The position numbers and the translations under genes were made by a program. The notes beneath the pieces are model-generated. The model was given only the letters and a program-made list of their open reading frames with translations. It ran no database searches and was not told where the DNA came from. A stretch of DNA of 64,000 nucleotides from Shinella granuli (lineage in GTDB: Bacteria > Pseudomonadota > Alphaproteobacteria > Rhizobiales > Rhizobiaceae), in NCBI RefSeq assembly GCF_004341885.1, contig NZ_SLVX01000004.1, positions 280,718 to 344,717 of the forward strand, in the 5' to 3' direction. Positions 9,709 through 18,719 of the stretch are shown one piece after another; the stretch's first letter is position 1; each line of letters opens with the position of its first letter.

Positions 9709-9732
9709 TTTGACGTTTGCGTAAACGTCAAA
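9709..9732. promoter_or_regulatory. Palindromic operator of the fad operon (LiuR-like motif)
   Basis: TTTGACGTTT and AAACGTCAAA are perfect inverted arms around GCGT. Motifs of this shape are known for MerR-family LiuR regulators of acyl-CoA and branched-chain amino-acid degradation; assignment to that family is inference. The remainder of 9647-10138 holds no gene that I can support. Confidence 0.6.
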
Positions 9733-9890
9733 ACACAGTCGCAGCGAAATTTTCGTCGAACGGGGAGGGACGGCGGGTGGGCGAGGCGGCGGCGGATGGC
9801 TCGTCCCGCGCCCATGGCTGTGCCGCTAACGGTCGCCTTTCCTTCCGAAGGCCATTCTATGAGCAAATCGTTAAAAAATTTCCGGGGCGA

Positions 9891-9907
9891 TTAACCCCTT
9901 GTTTACC
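9891..9907 (+). promoter_or_regulatory. Possible CtrA-binding box upstream of podJ
   Basis: TTAA-N7-TTTAC resembles the CtrA consensus TTAA-N7-TTAAC with one mismatch. A GANTC methylation site (GAATC) is at 9947-9951. Confidence 0.3.
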
Positions 9908-10138
9908 ATGTTTCATGAATTGTGACGCCTGAGGGCGTGGGATCGGGAATCATTTCGGCATCCCTTTGTAACGGCCGGACGGACGGTCCGGTACAGACAG
10001 GGGCGATACTGTTTCCCATCGCGCATGCAGTGTTTGACGGCGGGGATCCGCCGGCGTGGAAGAAGGGGCGCAGCCGGGCGGCAGTGCCTTCGGAAGTATC
10101 TCCCGGCAGGCCGCTCGGCCGCCAAAGCGAGGCGAAAG

Positions 10139-13100
10139 ATGAACGGATCGCGAAACCCGCAGCGTCACGGCGAAAGATCCTCGCTCGATGCGCTCAATCG
10201 CACCATCGAGGGGTTGGAAGCCCGCATCGAGGGCCTGATGGCGGGCGGGCGCGAGGCGCGCGGACGCGGCGAGGAGCGTTTCGCGCCGCGCGGCGAGCAG
10301 CCCCGTTATGAACCGGCGCGCGCGATCCCGCTGCGCGACGATCCGGTTTCCGAAATCGTGCAGCGCCAGCGTGCCATCGAAGGCGGCCGCGAACGCGTCG
10401 CCCAGCGCCTGGAGCGCCGTCCGCTGTCGGCCGACCACCATGCCGCCGCCCAGCAGGCCCACGCCGCCTATGGCGGCGCTCAGGCAGGTGCCGCCCATGG
10501 CGGCCAGCAGGTTCATCCGGCCTATGGTCATCAGCAGGCTGCGCCCGCCCGCGCGGACAATTCCGTCGAGGACATCGCCAAGGCGCTCGTCTCGCTGCGC
10601 CAGGACCTGAAGAAGGACATCGCCGACGGGCTGGAGCGCGAGATGCAGTCGCTGCGCTCGGAGATCCGGGGCATCCGCCAGATGGCCGAAGGCCGCGACA
10701 ACAATGACGACCTGCGCGAGGAATTGCTGCGGCTGTCCACCGGCATCAACCAGCTCGGCCGTCAGTCCGGTCAGACGGAAAGCCTGCGCGTCGAATTCGA
10801 CGAATTGCGCTCCGTGCTCGACGGGCTCGCCCGCGAGGATTCCGTGCGCCGCATGGAGGACCGCTGGAATGGTGTCGAGAAGAAGCTCTCGATCTTCGAC
10901 CAGACGCGCGACGACGAGCTGGTGGCGCTTGCCTACCGGCTGGACGAGCTGAAGAGCCAGATCGGCGCGGTGAGCGCCACGCCGGCCATCCATGCGCTGG
11001 AAGGCAAGATCGAGACCATCGCCCGCGCCATCGACATGCTGGCCCGCCAGGCGCAGCCGGATGACGGCCGGTTCGTTTCCGCCGTCACCTCGCAGTTCGA
11101 GGGGCTGGACACCCGCCTCGACGAGATCAGCCGGGCGATCGCCGCGGCCGGCCGCATGCAGCAATCGTCCATGGCCGACAACGGCATGATGCAGCGCCTC
11201 GAAGGCCGCATCGCCGATCTCGCCGGCCAGCTCGATCTCATCGCCCATCGCCCGGACCCCGCCCCGGACCAGGGCCTTTCCCTGCGCATCGAGGCGCTGG
11301 CGAGCCGCATCGAGGACTTGTCGAACGAACGCGCGGCGCTGCGCCTCGAAGAACGCATCGAGCACCTCTCGCAGATGCTGGAGCAAAGCCAGCAGGCCGC
11401 CCCTGCCCAGGGTGGCGAGGAGCTTGCCTACTACCTCTCCGACATTTCCCGCAAGATCGACGCGCTCGACCAGGGCAGCGTCAACGACCAGCTCGCCGAG
11501 CGGCTGGATGCGCTTGCCCGCCGCATCGACGGCCTCGACGCGCCGACCGGCAGCCCCTTCCAGGACGACCGCTTCGCCCATATCGAGGATCGCCTTTCGG
11601 CGATCGCCGACCGGCTCGATGCGACCAGCGTCGCCCCGGCGGGCGACCATGAGGCATTGCGCGGGCTGGAGGCGCAGATCGCACATCTCTCCACGCTGAT
11701 CAGCACGCCGTCCGCCGCGGTCGCGCAGATCCCCTCCGAATTCGAGGGCCGTCTTGCGACGATCGAGGACTACATGGCGACCAATGACGAATATATCGTC
11801 GAGGCCGCCCGCCAGGCGGCGGAAGCCGTGATGGAAGCCTACCGCCATGCCGGTCCGGCCACGGCCGCCGGCAGCGACATGGAAGCGATCGCCGGCCTTG
11901 CCGACGACCTGCGCGCCCTGGAGGAGCTGACCCGTTCGAGCGAGGAGCGCACCGCGCGCACCTTCGATGCGCTGCACGACACGCTGGTGCAGATCGCCGG
12001 CCGCCTCGAACAGCTCGACGCCCCGCACGACACCTTCGGCCGCCGCGAGGCCGCCATGCCGCGCGCCGAAATGCCGGCGATGGACGTGGAGCGCCACGCT
12101 GCCCCCGTCTCCAGCATCTACGGCAACGACTACCCTTTTGACGATGACGGCTTCGGCGCCCGCGAGACCCGCAAGGCCGAAGCCGAGACGCCGCAGGAGG
12201 AAAGCCGCTTTGCCGAGATCGAGGTCGAGACGATCCCCGTTCCCGAGCGTCCCGCCCCGGAAGAGGCGCTCGCGGACGAGCCCGTTGCCCTTGCCGCCGA
12301 CCAGCCGGCCGAGGCCCAGCCCAAGTCCGGCCTGCTCGCCGGCCTGAAGCGTCGCTTCGCTCCCGGCCGCAAGGAAGCCGTGCCGCCGGCCGAACGCCAG
12401 CAGATCGACCCGACGCCCTCGATCGACCCCACCGACGAATTGGCGCCGGAAGAGGCGAACCAGTTGCTGGAGCCGGGCTCCGGCGTGCCGGACGTGCGCC
12501 GCATCCTTGAGCGCGTGCGGGCCGGCCAGGCTTCGGGAAGCCGCGCAGCAGGCGGCAGCGAGGGCGAGAAGGCCGATTTCATCGCCGCCGCCCGCCGTGC
12601 CGCCAGGCTTGCCGCCGAGGAGACCGACACGATCTCCCGCGTCGCTCCGGCCCGGAAAACGGAAAAGCTGGCGAAGGGCGAGAAGCCCGCTTCGGCGCTG
12701 TCGCGCCATCGCCGGCCGATCCTCTTGGCTGTCGGCGCCGTGCTCTTGGCGATCATGTCCTACCCCCTGGTCAACACGCTGGTGGCCGGCGACGAGGCAC
12801 CTGTCGTCGTTGAACAGACCGCCATCACCGCGAACGAGACGGTCCCGGTCGAGACCACGACCGGCACCGGCGAGGCCGTGACCGCCAACACCGCCGCGGC
12901 GCCTGTCGTCGGCGAGGAGGCCGTGACGGATCCGGCCCCGGTCGAGAATGGCGATGTGGAGAGCGGCGATGCGCGCGGCCTTGGCGACACGCAGACGAAT
13001 GCCGGCGCCGAGCGGACGTCGACCGATATTTCGGCGACCGGCAGCGACGCGCTGACGGCCCCGGTCGAAATGACCGACGGTGCCGCGACCGCCGGCTTCG

Positions 13101-14038
13101 AACCGGTGACGACACCGGAAACCGCCGTCGTCGAAGAGACCCAGCCGGTCGACCAGACGCAGACCGCGGCGATCGTCGTTCCGGAAGCGATCACCCCTGC
13201 CTCGCTCTCGAAGGCGGCGACCGACGGCGATCCGCTGGCGCTGTTCGAGATCGGCGCGCGCTATACGGAAGGCCGCGGCATTGCGATGGACCTTGCGGAA
13301 GCCGCCCGCTGGTACGAACTTTCCGCCGCCCGCGGCTTTGCGCCCGCCGAATACCGCCTTGCCAATCTCTACGAGAAGGGCCAGGGCGTCGAGCGTGACC
13401 TGCCGCGTGCCCGCGAGCTCTACGAAATCGCGGCGAACAAGGGCAATGCCAGCGCCATGCACAACCTCGCCGTTCTCCTGGCGACGGGCGTCGGCACCCA
13501 GCAGCCGGATTTCGACGGCGCGGCCAAGTGGTTCCAGAAGGCCTCCGAATTCGGCGTGCGCGACAGCCAGTTCAACCTTGCCATCCTCTATGCGCGGGGC
13601 AACGGCGTGACGCAGGATCTGGAAGAATCCTACAAGTGGTTCGCCATCGCCGCCCGCGACGGCGACGGCGATGCGGCGCAGAAGCGCGACGAGGTGGCCA
13701 ATGCCATGCGTCCCGAGCAGCTTTTCAGCGCCAAGGCGAAGGCGGAGCTGTGGAAGCCGCAACCGCTCGACGAGAAGGCCAATTCGGCGGACCTGCCGGA
13801 TGAATGGGTCGGCAAGCCGACGAAGACCGCCAGCGTCGACATGAAGAAGGCGATCCGCAACATCCAGGCGATCCTCAACAACAACGGCTTCAACGCCGGC
13901 ACGCCCGATGGCGCGATGGGCAAGAAGACGGTCGCCGCCATCAAGGCCTTCCAGAAGTCCGTCGGCCAGAAGGAAACCGGCGAGATCGACGACGCGCTGG
14001 TGACGGAACTCCTGAAGCGCAACAAGCAGCCGAGCTGA
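10139..14038 (+). CDS. podJ: Polar localisation factor PodJ-like, membrane protein with Sel1 repeats and peptidoglycan-binding domain
   Basis: From the ATG at 10139 the protein is 1299 residues. The first ~600 residues are coiled-coil segments with repeated LEARIEGL/ALASRIEDL heptads. An acidic, proline-rich linker leads to a single transmembrane segment at about 859-882 (PILLAVGAVLLAIMSYPLV). The periplasmic part carries Sel1-like repeats (EGRGIAMDLAEAARWY, about 1022-1184) and a peptidoglycan-binding domain at about 1234-1299 (AILNNNGFNAGTPDGAMGKKT). This is the PodJ layout, which organises the old pole and cell-cycle signalling. A longer reading from 10025 adds an Arg-rich stretch lacking similarity. 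Confidence 0.88.
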   Translation: MNGSRNPQRHGERSSLDALNRTIEGLEARIEGLMAGGREARGRGEERFAPRGEQPRYEPARAIPLRDDPVSEIVQRQRAIEGGRERVAQRLERRPLSADHHAAAQQAHAAYGGAQAGAAHGGQQVHPAYGHQQAAPARADNSVEDIAKALVSLRQDLKKDIADGLEREMQSLRSEIRGIRQMAEGRDNNDDLREELLRLSTGINQLGRQSGQTESLRVEFDELRSVLDGLAREDSVRRMEDRWNGVEKKLSIFDQTRDDELVALAYRLDELKSQIGAVSATPAIHALEGKIETIARAIDMLARQAQPDDGRFVSAVTSQFEGLDTRLDEISRAIAAAGRMQQSSMADNGMMQRLEGRIADLAGQLDLIAHRPDPAPDQGLSLRIEALASRIEDLSNERAALRLEERIEHLSQMLEQSQQAAPAQGGEELAYYLSDISRKIDALDQGSVNDQLAERLDALARRIDGLDAPTGSPFQDDRFAHIEDRLSAIADRLDATSVAPAGDHEALRGLEAQIAHLSTLISTPSAAVAQIPSEFEGRLATIEDYMATNDEYIVEAARQAAEAVMEAYRHAGPATAAGSDMEAIAGLADDLRALEELTRSSEERTARTFDALHDTLVQIAGRLEQLDAPHDTFGRREAAMPRAEMPAMDVERHAAPVSSIYGNDYPFDDDGFGARETRKAEAETPQEESRFAEIEVETIPVPERPAPEEALADEPVALAADQPAEAQPKSGLLAGLKRRFAPGRKEAVPPAERQQIDPTPSIDPTDELAPEEANQLLEPGSGVPDVRRILERVRAGQASGSRAAGGSEGEKADFIAAARRAARLAAEETDTISRVAPARKTEKLAKGEKPASALSRHRRPILLAVGAVLLAIMSYPLVNTLVAGDEAPVVVEQTAITANETVPVETTTGTGEAVTANTAAAPVVGEEAVTDPAPVENGDVESGDARGLGDTQTNAGAERTSTDISATGSDALTAPVEMTDGAATAGFEPVTTPETAVVEETQPVDQTQTAAIVVPEAITPASLSKAATDGDPLALFEIGARYTEGRGIAMDLAEAARWYELSAARGFAPAEYRLANLYEKGQGVERDLPRARELYEIAANKGNASAMHNLAVLLATGVGTQQPDFDGAAKWFQKASEFGVRDSQFNLAILYARGNGVTQDLEESYKWFAIAARDGDGDAAQKRDEVANAMRPEQLFSAKAKAELWKPQPLDEKANSADLPDEWVGKPTKTASVDMKKAIRNIQAILNNNGFNAGTPDGAMGKKTVAAIKAFQKSVGQKETGEIDDALVTELLKRNKQPS

Positions 14039-14049
14039 TCGGCGGATTG

Positions 14050-14079
14050 CCGGAGAGGCCCTGAAAACGGCTTCTCCGG
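14050..14079 (+). terminator. Stem-loop after podJ
   Basis: CCGGAGA and TCTCCGG pair, with an inner GCC/GGC helix. There is no clear T run, so termination is uncertain. Confidence 0.4.
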
Positions 14080-14553
14080 TTGACTTGTCCCCACCCTGCG
14101 GGCATGACGCTCACCACGGCGCGGCACACCGTTCACGATGTGCTACGGACGCTGTGGCATTTTGTATTTGCCGCTTGATCTCATCCTTAAATCGGCCCCG
14201 ATTTCAGGAATGATGCGGTAGAAATTTTCATGTCGCCCCAAGATGATACGCGCTCGACAAACGTTATCATCAGGGAAGGTGGCAAACGCAGTTCCAGCAA
14301 GGCTGCAAAATGCGGTCTTGTGTCCGGAATCGCACAGAAGAACAGGGCGCACCCAGACGCTGCGCCCCGTGACCGATCCTTGCATGATGCAAGGCGCAAC
14401 CGGCTGCCGGAGGGGTCCCCTCCTTCACGCGGCGGGGCGCTTGCGCATATGCGCAACCTGCCGGGGAGAGCCGCGACGGCAGGCAAAACGGCCAGCGGCC
14501 GCCGGATGTTTTGAGCCCGCGCAAGCGGAAAATTTGCCGATCGGGGTATTGTT
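14080..14553. other. Intergenic region with no supported gene
   Basis: Short open frames on both strands (for example 14143-14385 minus) show no ribosome binding site, signal peptide or recognisable composition. The stretch is less GC-rich near 14140-14290. It probably holds the promoter of the following exporter gene. Confidence 0.5.
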
Positions 14554-15480
14554 GTGACTGTCTATCTGCCCATTGCAGAGCTCTCGGTGAACATCTTCAT
14601 CATTCTGGGCATGGGCGCGGCCGTCGGCTTCCTTTCCGGCATGTTCGGGGTCGGCGGCGGCTTCCTCATCACACCGCTCCTCATCTTCTACAACATACCG
14701 CCGATCGTCGCTGTCGCGACGGGCGCCAACCAGGTCGTCGCCTCCTCGATATCGGGCGCCCTCTCGCATTTCCGGCGCGGCACGCTGGATGTGAAGCTCG
14801 GCACGGTGCTGCTCTTCGGCGGCCTCGCGGGCGCCACGGTCGGCATCTGGATCTTCTCGCTCCTGCGCAGCGTCGGCCAGCTCGATCTCGTCATCTCGTT
14901 GCTCTATGTCGTGCTGCTCGGCACCGTCGGCATCCTGATGCTGCTCGAAAGCATCCGGGCGCTGCGCCGTGCGGCGAAAAACCAGCCCGTCTCGCTGCGC
15001 CGGCCCGGCCAGCATAGCTGGGTGCACCGCCTGCCGCTGAAGATGCGTTTCAAGAAGTCGAAGATCTATCTTTCCGTCATCCCGGTCGTCGGCCTCGGCT
15101 TCGGCATCGGCATCCTCACCTCCATCATGGGTGTCGGCGGCGGCTTCATCATGGTGCCGGCCATGATCTATCTCCTGCGCATCCCGACCAATGTCGTCGT
15201 CGGCACCTCGCTGTTCCAGATCATCTTCGTCACGGCCTATACGACGATGATGCAGGCGACGACCAACTATTCGGTCGATATCGTGCTCGCCTTCATCCTG
15301 ATGGTGGCGGGCGTCATCGGCGCGCAATACGGCGTGCGCGTCGGCCAGAAGCTGCGCGGCGAACAGTTGCGTGCGCTGCTGGCGCTGCTCGTCCTTGCCG
15401 TCGGTGCCCGCCTTGCCGTCGATCTCGTCGTCACGCCGGCCGATGTCTATTCCGTCGTCAGCGAGGGGGTCTATCGATGA
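14554..15480 (+). CDS. TauE/SafE-family (TSUP) membrane exporter
   Basis: The 308-residue integral membrane protein starts with GTG. It shows the duplicated TSUP signature: GFLSGMFGVGGGFLITPLL near residue 30 and TSIMGVGGGFIMVPAM near 190, each beginning one half of the transporter. About eight membrane segments are visible with a basic cytoplasmic loop (RAAKNQPVSLRRPG) in the middle. The family moves sulfite, sulfoacetate or related organic anions. The stop overlaps the next start by four bases, tying it to a TIGR02186-type partner. The actual substrate is unknown. Confidence 0.9.
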   Translation: MTVYLPIAELSVNIFIILGMGAAVGFLSGMFGVGGGFLITPLLIFYNIPPIVAVATGANQVVASSISGALSHFRRGTLDVKLGTVLLFGGLAGATVGIWIFSLLRSVGQLDLVISLLYVVLLGTVGILMLLESIRALRRAAKNQPVSLRRPGQHSWVHRLPLKMRFKKSKIYLSVIPVVGLGFGIGILTSIMGVGGGFIMVPAMIYLLRIPTNVVVGTSLFQIIFVTAYTTMMQATTNYSVDIVLAFILMVAGVIGAQYGVRVGQKLRGEQLRALLALLVLAVGARLAVDLVVTPADVYSVVSEGVYR

Positions 15481-16271
15481 GAGCCGTCGCTGCGCTTCTT
15501 CTTGCCCTGGGCCTTGCCCTTCCCGCTGCCGCGCAGGTGCTGGAGGACAGGCCGGTCGAGTTCCCGGAAAAGCTCGAGATCGGCATCTCGACGGACGAGA
15601 TCGCGATCTCCTCGGATTTCCGCGGCGCGGACCTGACGATCTTCGGCGCCATCGAAGGCTATGACCCGTCCCTGCTCGCCCAGCGCAAATACGATATCGT
15701 CGTGGCGCTGGAGGGGCCGAAGGACAACAATACGGTGCGCGTGAAGGAGCGCATCTTCGGCATCTGGGTCAACCGCCGCTCGATGACCTTCGAGCTCGTG
15801 CCGGAATCCTATTCGCTGTCGAGCACGCGGGACGTGGAGACGATCGCCGAGCCGCCGGTGCTCAACGGCGTCGGCGTCGGCATCCAGCACATCCGCCTTT
15901 CGCCGATCGGCTATGTCGGCGACGGCAGCACCATCACGGAGTTTCGCGAGGCCTTCCGGCGCCTCAAGGAGAGCGGCGGCTTCTACCAGCGCGATCCGGG
16001 CGGCGTGCAGTTCATCAGCGCGAGCCTGTTCAAGGCGACGGTGAAACTGCCGGCAAGCGTGCCGAACGGCACCCACGTCGTGCGCGCGCATCTCTTCCGC
16101 GATGGTGTCTTCATTGCCGAGAAGGCGCTGCCGCTGCGCGTGATGAAGACCGGCATCGAGCAGATGATCTCCAATGCCGCCTACAACAATGCGCTCGCCT
16201 ACGGCGCCTTCTCGGTGCTCCTCGCCCTGCTCACCGGATGGCTGGCCAGCATCGTCTTCCGCAAGGACTGA
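15477..16271 (+). CDS. TIGR02186-family membrane-anchored periplasmic protein
   Basis: The 264-residue protein has a signal peptide (first ~20 residues, ending AAAQ) and a C-terminal membrane anchor (AFSVLLALLTGWLASIVF followed by RKD). The body is a predicted beta-rich periplasmic domain containing LEIGISTDEIAISSDFRG. It overlaps the TauE-like gene by ATGA; the two families commonly occur as a pair in alphaproteobacteria, so it is probably an accessory or substrate-handling partner. No catalytic motif is visible. Confidence 0.83.
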   Translation: MRAVAALLLALGLALPAAAQVLEDRPVEFPEKLEIGISTDEIAISSDFRGADLTIFGAIEGYDPSLLAQRKYDIVVALEGPKDNNTVRVKERIFGIWVNRRSMTFELVPESYSLSSTRDVETIAEPPVLNGVGVGIQHIRLSPIGYVGDGSTITEFREAFRRLKESGGFYQRDPGGVQFISASLFKATVKLPASVPNGTHVVRAHLFRDGVFIAEKALPLRVMKTGIEQMISNAAYNNALAYGAFSVLLALLTGWLASIVFRKD

Positions 16272-16274
16272 ACG

Positions 16275-16715
16275 TCAGGAGCGGTAGACCAGGACCGGCA
16301 CCTTGGCGTGGCTGAGCACCTTCGTCGTGACGCTGCCCATCAGGAAGGCGCTGACGCCGCGCCGGCCGTGCGAGGCCATGGCGATCAGGTCGCAGTCCTT
16401 TGCCTTGGCGGTGTCGACGATCGCCTGCCAGGCATCGCCCGCCGTCACCTGCAGCGTCTCGACCGGCACGCCGGCGGTGCTCGCCTTCGTCTCGACGGCG
16501 CCGAGGATGCGGATGCCATCCTCCTTCACATGCGCTTCGTAATCCGCCCTGAGATTGACGGTCGCGCCGGGGGTCACGGGCAGGAAATGCAGCGGCTCGG
16601 CCACCGTCAGCACCGTCACCTTCGCGCCGAGCGTCCTGGCGAGCTGGAGCGTCTGGTCGATGGCAGCGGTGGACAGGTCGGAACCGTCCGTGGGAACGAG
16701 GATATGCTTGTACAT
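16275..16715 (-). CDS. Universal stress protein, UspA family
   Basis: The 146-residue protein starts MYKHILVPTDGSDLS, the usual Usp opening, with the invariant Asp at about residue 10. The ATP-binding loop ASHGRRGVSAFLMGSV near 113-128 fits G-9x-G-S. The C terminus ends in KVPVLVYR, the standard last strand. It acts in the cytoplasm in stress survival by an unclear mechanism. It is convergent with the preceding gene, with only three bases between the stops, and monocistronic by appearance. Confidence 0.92.
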   Translation of the reverse strand: MYKHILVPTDGSDLSTAAIDQTLQLARTLGAKVTVLTVAEPLHFLPVTPGATVNLRADYEAHVKEDGIRILGAVETKASTAGVPVETLQVTAGDAWQAIVDTAKAKDCDLIAMASHGRRGVSAFLMGSVTTKVLSHAKVPVLVYRS

Positions 16716-16791
16716 GGTGCAGCCTCCTTTTTGTCCAGACTAGAGCCGGCGTCCGGTGCTGCCTTGATGGAAATCAACCTTGAGGCTTTCG

Positions 16792-17298
16792 TCAAGCGCC
16801 GGCTGCGGCCATGCTCCGGGCGACGGTCGCCTCATAGGCGGCCTGCAGCTCGTTGAAGACCGAGCGGGCAGGGCGCGGCGCGCCGAGATGGATCGCCCGC
16901 AGCTCCTCCATGAAGGCTTCCCACAGCGGCGCGCCGCCCTCTTCCAGCAGCTCCGCACGGATCGACAGGTCCTCCGTCACCGGCAGGAAGCGCCGGCCCC
17001 AGGCGCCCATCATGGCGAAGACCGGCACCAATGCGATGCCCATTTCGGTGAGGCTGTAGAGCGCCTTCTGCTTGTGGCTCGGATCGTCCGCCTTGCTGAT
17101 GAGGCCCTCGTCGACGAGGCGGCGCAGCCGGTCCGCCAGGATGTTGGAGGCGATGCCTTCCTCCGATTTCGTCAGGAGCTCGCGAAAATGGCGGCGGTTG
17201 CCGAACATCATGTCGCGCAGCACGATCAGGCTCCAGCGGTCGCCGAGGATTTCGAGCGTCAGGTTGATCGGGCAGCCGGAGCGGCGGGTATCTTTCAT
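16792..17298 (-). CDS. HxlR-family transcriptional regulator
   Basis: The 168-residue protein has the winged-helix HxlR core near its start: CPINLTLEILGDRWSLIVLRDM, then FRELL and GIASNILADRLRRL. The Cys at residue 8 is the position used for redox or electrophile sensing in HypR/YodB-type members. The ATG at 17298 has TGGAGA upstream; an in-frame TTG four codons earlier is weaker. It is transcribed divergently from the reductase at 17415, and three copies of an AACTGGTT-type box lie between them, so it probably represses both. Confidence 0.9.
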   Translation of the reverse strand: MKDTRRSGCPINLTLEILGDRWSLIVLRDMMFGNRRHFRELLTKSEEGIASNILADRLRRLVDEGLISKADDPSHKQKALYSLTEMGIALVPVFAMMGAWGRRFLPVTEDLSIRAELLEEGGAPLWEAFMEELRAIHLGAPRPARSVFNELQAAYEATVARSMAAAGA

Positions 17299-17327
17299 CA
17301 GGTTCTCCAAAAACTGCTTGCATATTA

Positions 17328-17374
17328 CAACTGGTTTCGCTATCCATCAACCAGTTGCAAATCGCAACTGGTTT
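17328..17374. promoter_or_regulatory. Three-box operator between HxlR and reductase genes
   Basis: CAACTGGTTT (17328-17337), CAACCAGTTG (17348-17357, inverted) and CAACTGGTTT (17365-17374) alternate in orientation at spacings of 10 and 7 bases. Confidence 0.65.
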
Positions 17375-17414
17375 AAAAGCGGGCGGCAGACGGCCCGCAA
17401 TGGAGGACAGGACG

Positions 17415-17975
17415 ATGGCAAAGGTAATCATCTGGAACCTCGTGACGCTCGACGGCTTCTTCGAGGGCGAGAAGAAATGGGATCTCGACTTTCACAACCG
17501 GGCCTGGGGGCCGGAGCTGGAAAAGCTCAGCACGGATTTCGGCACGTCGGCGAGCCTCCTCGTCTTCGGCCGCGTGACCTATGAGGGCATGAAGGCCTAC
17601 TGGACGACGACCGAGGACGAAGGGGCCGTGAAGGCCTTCATGAACGACCTGCCGAAGCTCGTCGCCTCGCGCACCATCACCGCTTCCGACTGGAACAACA
17701 CCGAGGTGACCGCCGACATCGTCGCGGCGCTTTCGGCGCGCAAGGAGGTACTCGACAAGACGATCTACGTCTTCGGCAGCGCCGACCTCACGGATTCGCT
17801 GCTGAAGGCCGGGCTCGTCGACGAGGTCATGCTGGCGGTCGTCCCGGTGCAGCTCGGCAACGGCACGCCCTTCTTCAAGGAGGGCACGCGGCGTGACTTC
17901 ACGCTACTGGAGGCACGGCCGCTCGAAAACGGCACGGTGGTGATGCGTTATGCGCCGGAGGCCGTCAGCCGATAA
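17415..17975 (+). CDS. Dihydrofolate-reductase-family (RibD C-terminal-like) protein
   Basis: The 186-residue protein starts MAKVIIWNLVTLDGFFEG, typical of the RibD_C/DHFR-like superfamily, and includes LLVFGRVTYEGM and the nucleotide-site IYVFGSADLTDSLLKAGLVDE near residue 115. A GGAGG sequence eight bases upstream fixes the start at 17415 rather than at 17355. It probably reduces a small substrate with NADPH; stand-alone members such as this are rarely true folate enzymes. Its 3' end overlaps the convergent pdeM gene by 11 bases. Confidence 0.85.
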   Translation: MAKVIIWNLVTLDGFFEGEKKWDLDFHNRAWGPELEKLSTDFGTSASLLVFGRVTYEGMKAYWTTTEDEGAVKAFMNDLPKLVASRTITASDWNNTEVTADIVAALSARKEVLDKTIYVFGSADLTDSLLKAGLVDEVMLAVVPVQLGNGTPFFKEGTRRDFTLLEARPLENGTVVMRYAPEAVSR

Positions 17976-18690
17976 GGTTGGCGAAGCGCACCGAATAGAT
18001 GCGGTCGCGGCCGAGCATGTGCGCGACGAGGCTTGGCCGCTCGAAAAGGCCGGTCATCGCCCTGTGACGCAGATCCAGGCCGCCGGTCATCAGGCCGAAG
18101 GCGGGCATCAGGAGGCGCCGCCCGTCGGTCGCAAAACACGGTCGGCGCACGGCCTTCTCCCGGCGGATGACGGTGGCGGCCGGGTGCAGGTGGCCGGCGA
18201 TCTCGCCGGCAGGCGACAGCAGCGACGGCTCGTGCCGGAAGGCGAGGCCCGCATAGTGCAGCTCGTCCGCCGACTGGCCGGGCAGGTCCACCGTCCCGTC
18301 CGGATCGTGGTTGCCGTTGATCCAGATCCAGTCGCGCCCGCGCGCCAGATCCGTGATCTTCGCGCGAAAAATGTCCGGCAGGTGGGCCGAGCCGACGCGA
18401 TCATGGAAATTGTCGCCGAGGCTGACGACGATCGCCGGATCATGCCTGAGGATGACGGCTTCGAGCACCTTGAGCGTGGCGAGCGTATCGTAGGGCGGCA
18501 GCATCATGCCGCGCCGCGCGAAGGCCGCGCCCTTTTCCAGATGCAGGTCCGAGACGACGAGAAGGCGGGTTTCCGGCAGGTAGAGCGCGCCGAGCGGATC
18601 GCACACCGCTTCCACGCCCGCCACCACGGTGCGGGCCGAAACGGCGCCGAAATCCTCGATCTTCGCCGATGCCAGCGCGAGCCTCTGCAT
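17965..18690 (-). CDS. pdeM: Ligase-associated DNA damage response endonuclease PdeM
   Basis: The 241-residue metallophosphoesterase has all four metal motifs: SDLHLEKG near residue 47, LGDNFHD near 91, GNHD near 125 and GHLHP near 166. The spacing and overall sequence match PdeM of the ligase-associated repair group. It is directly downstream of the Lhr-like helicase on the same strand, 29 bases away. The usual companion ligase and exonuclease genes do not follow; a DHFR-like gene is convergent instead. Confidence 0.88.
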   Translation of the reverse strand: MQRLALASAKIEDFGAVSARTVVAGVEAVCDPLGALYLPETRLLVVSDLHLEKGAAFARRGMMLPPYDTLATLKVLEAVILRHDPAIVVSLGDNFHDRVGSAHLPDIFRAKITDLARGRDWIWINGNHDPDGTVDLPGQSADELHYAGLAFRHEPSLLSPAGEIAGHLHPAATVIRREKAVRRPCFATDGRRLLMPAFGLMTGGLDLRHRAMTGLFERPSLVAHMLGRDRIYSVRFANLIG

Positions 18691-18719
18691 GCCTGTCGTT
18701 CAATCCTCTCGATGGCCCT

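Noticed and set aside
9950..13762. 1270-codon open frame antisense to podJ
   Set aside because: It arises from GC-rich codon bias on the opposite strand; its translation is low-complexity and matches no fold, whereas podJ on the plus strand is convincing.
14143..14385. 80-codon minus frame in the podJ-exporter gap
   Set aside because: No ribosome binding site, no signal or helix pattern; composition as random.
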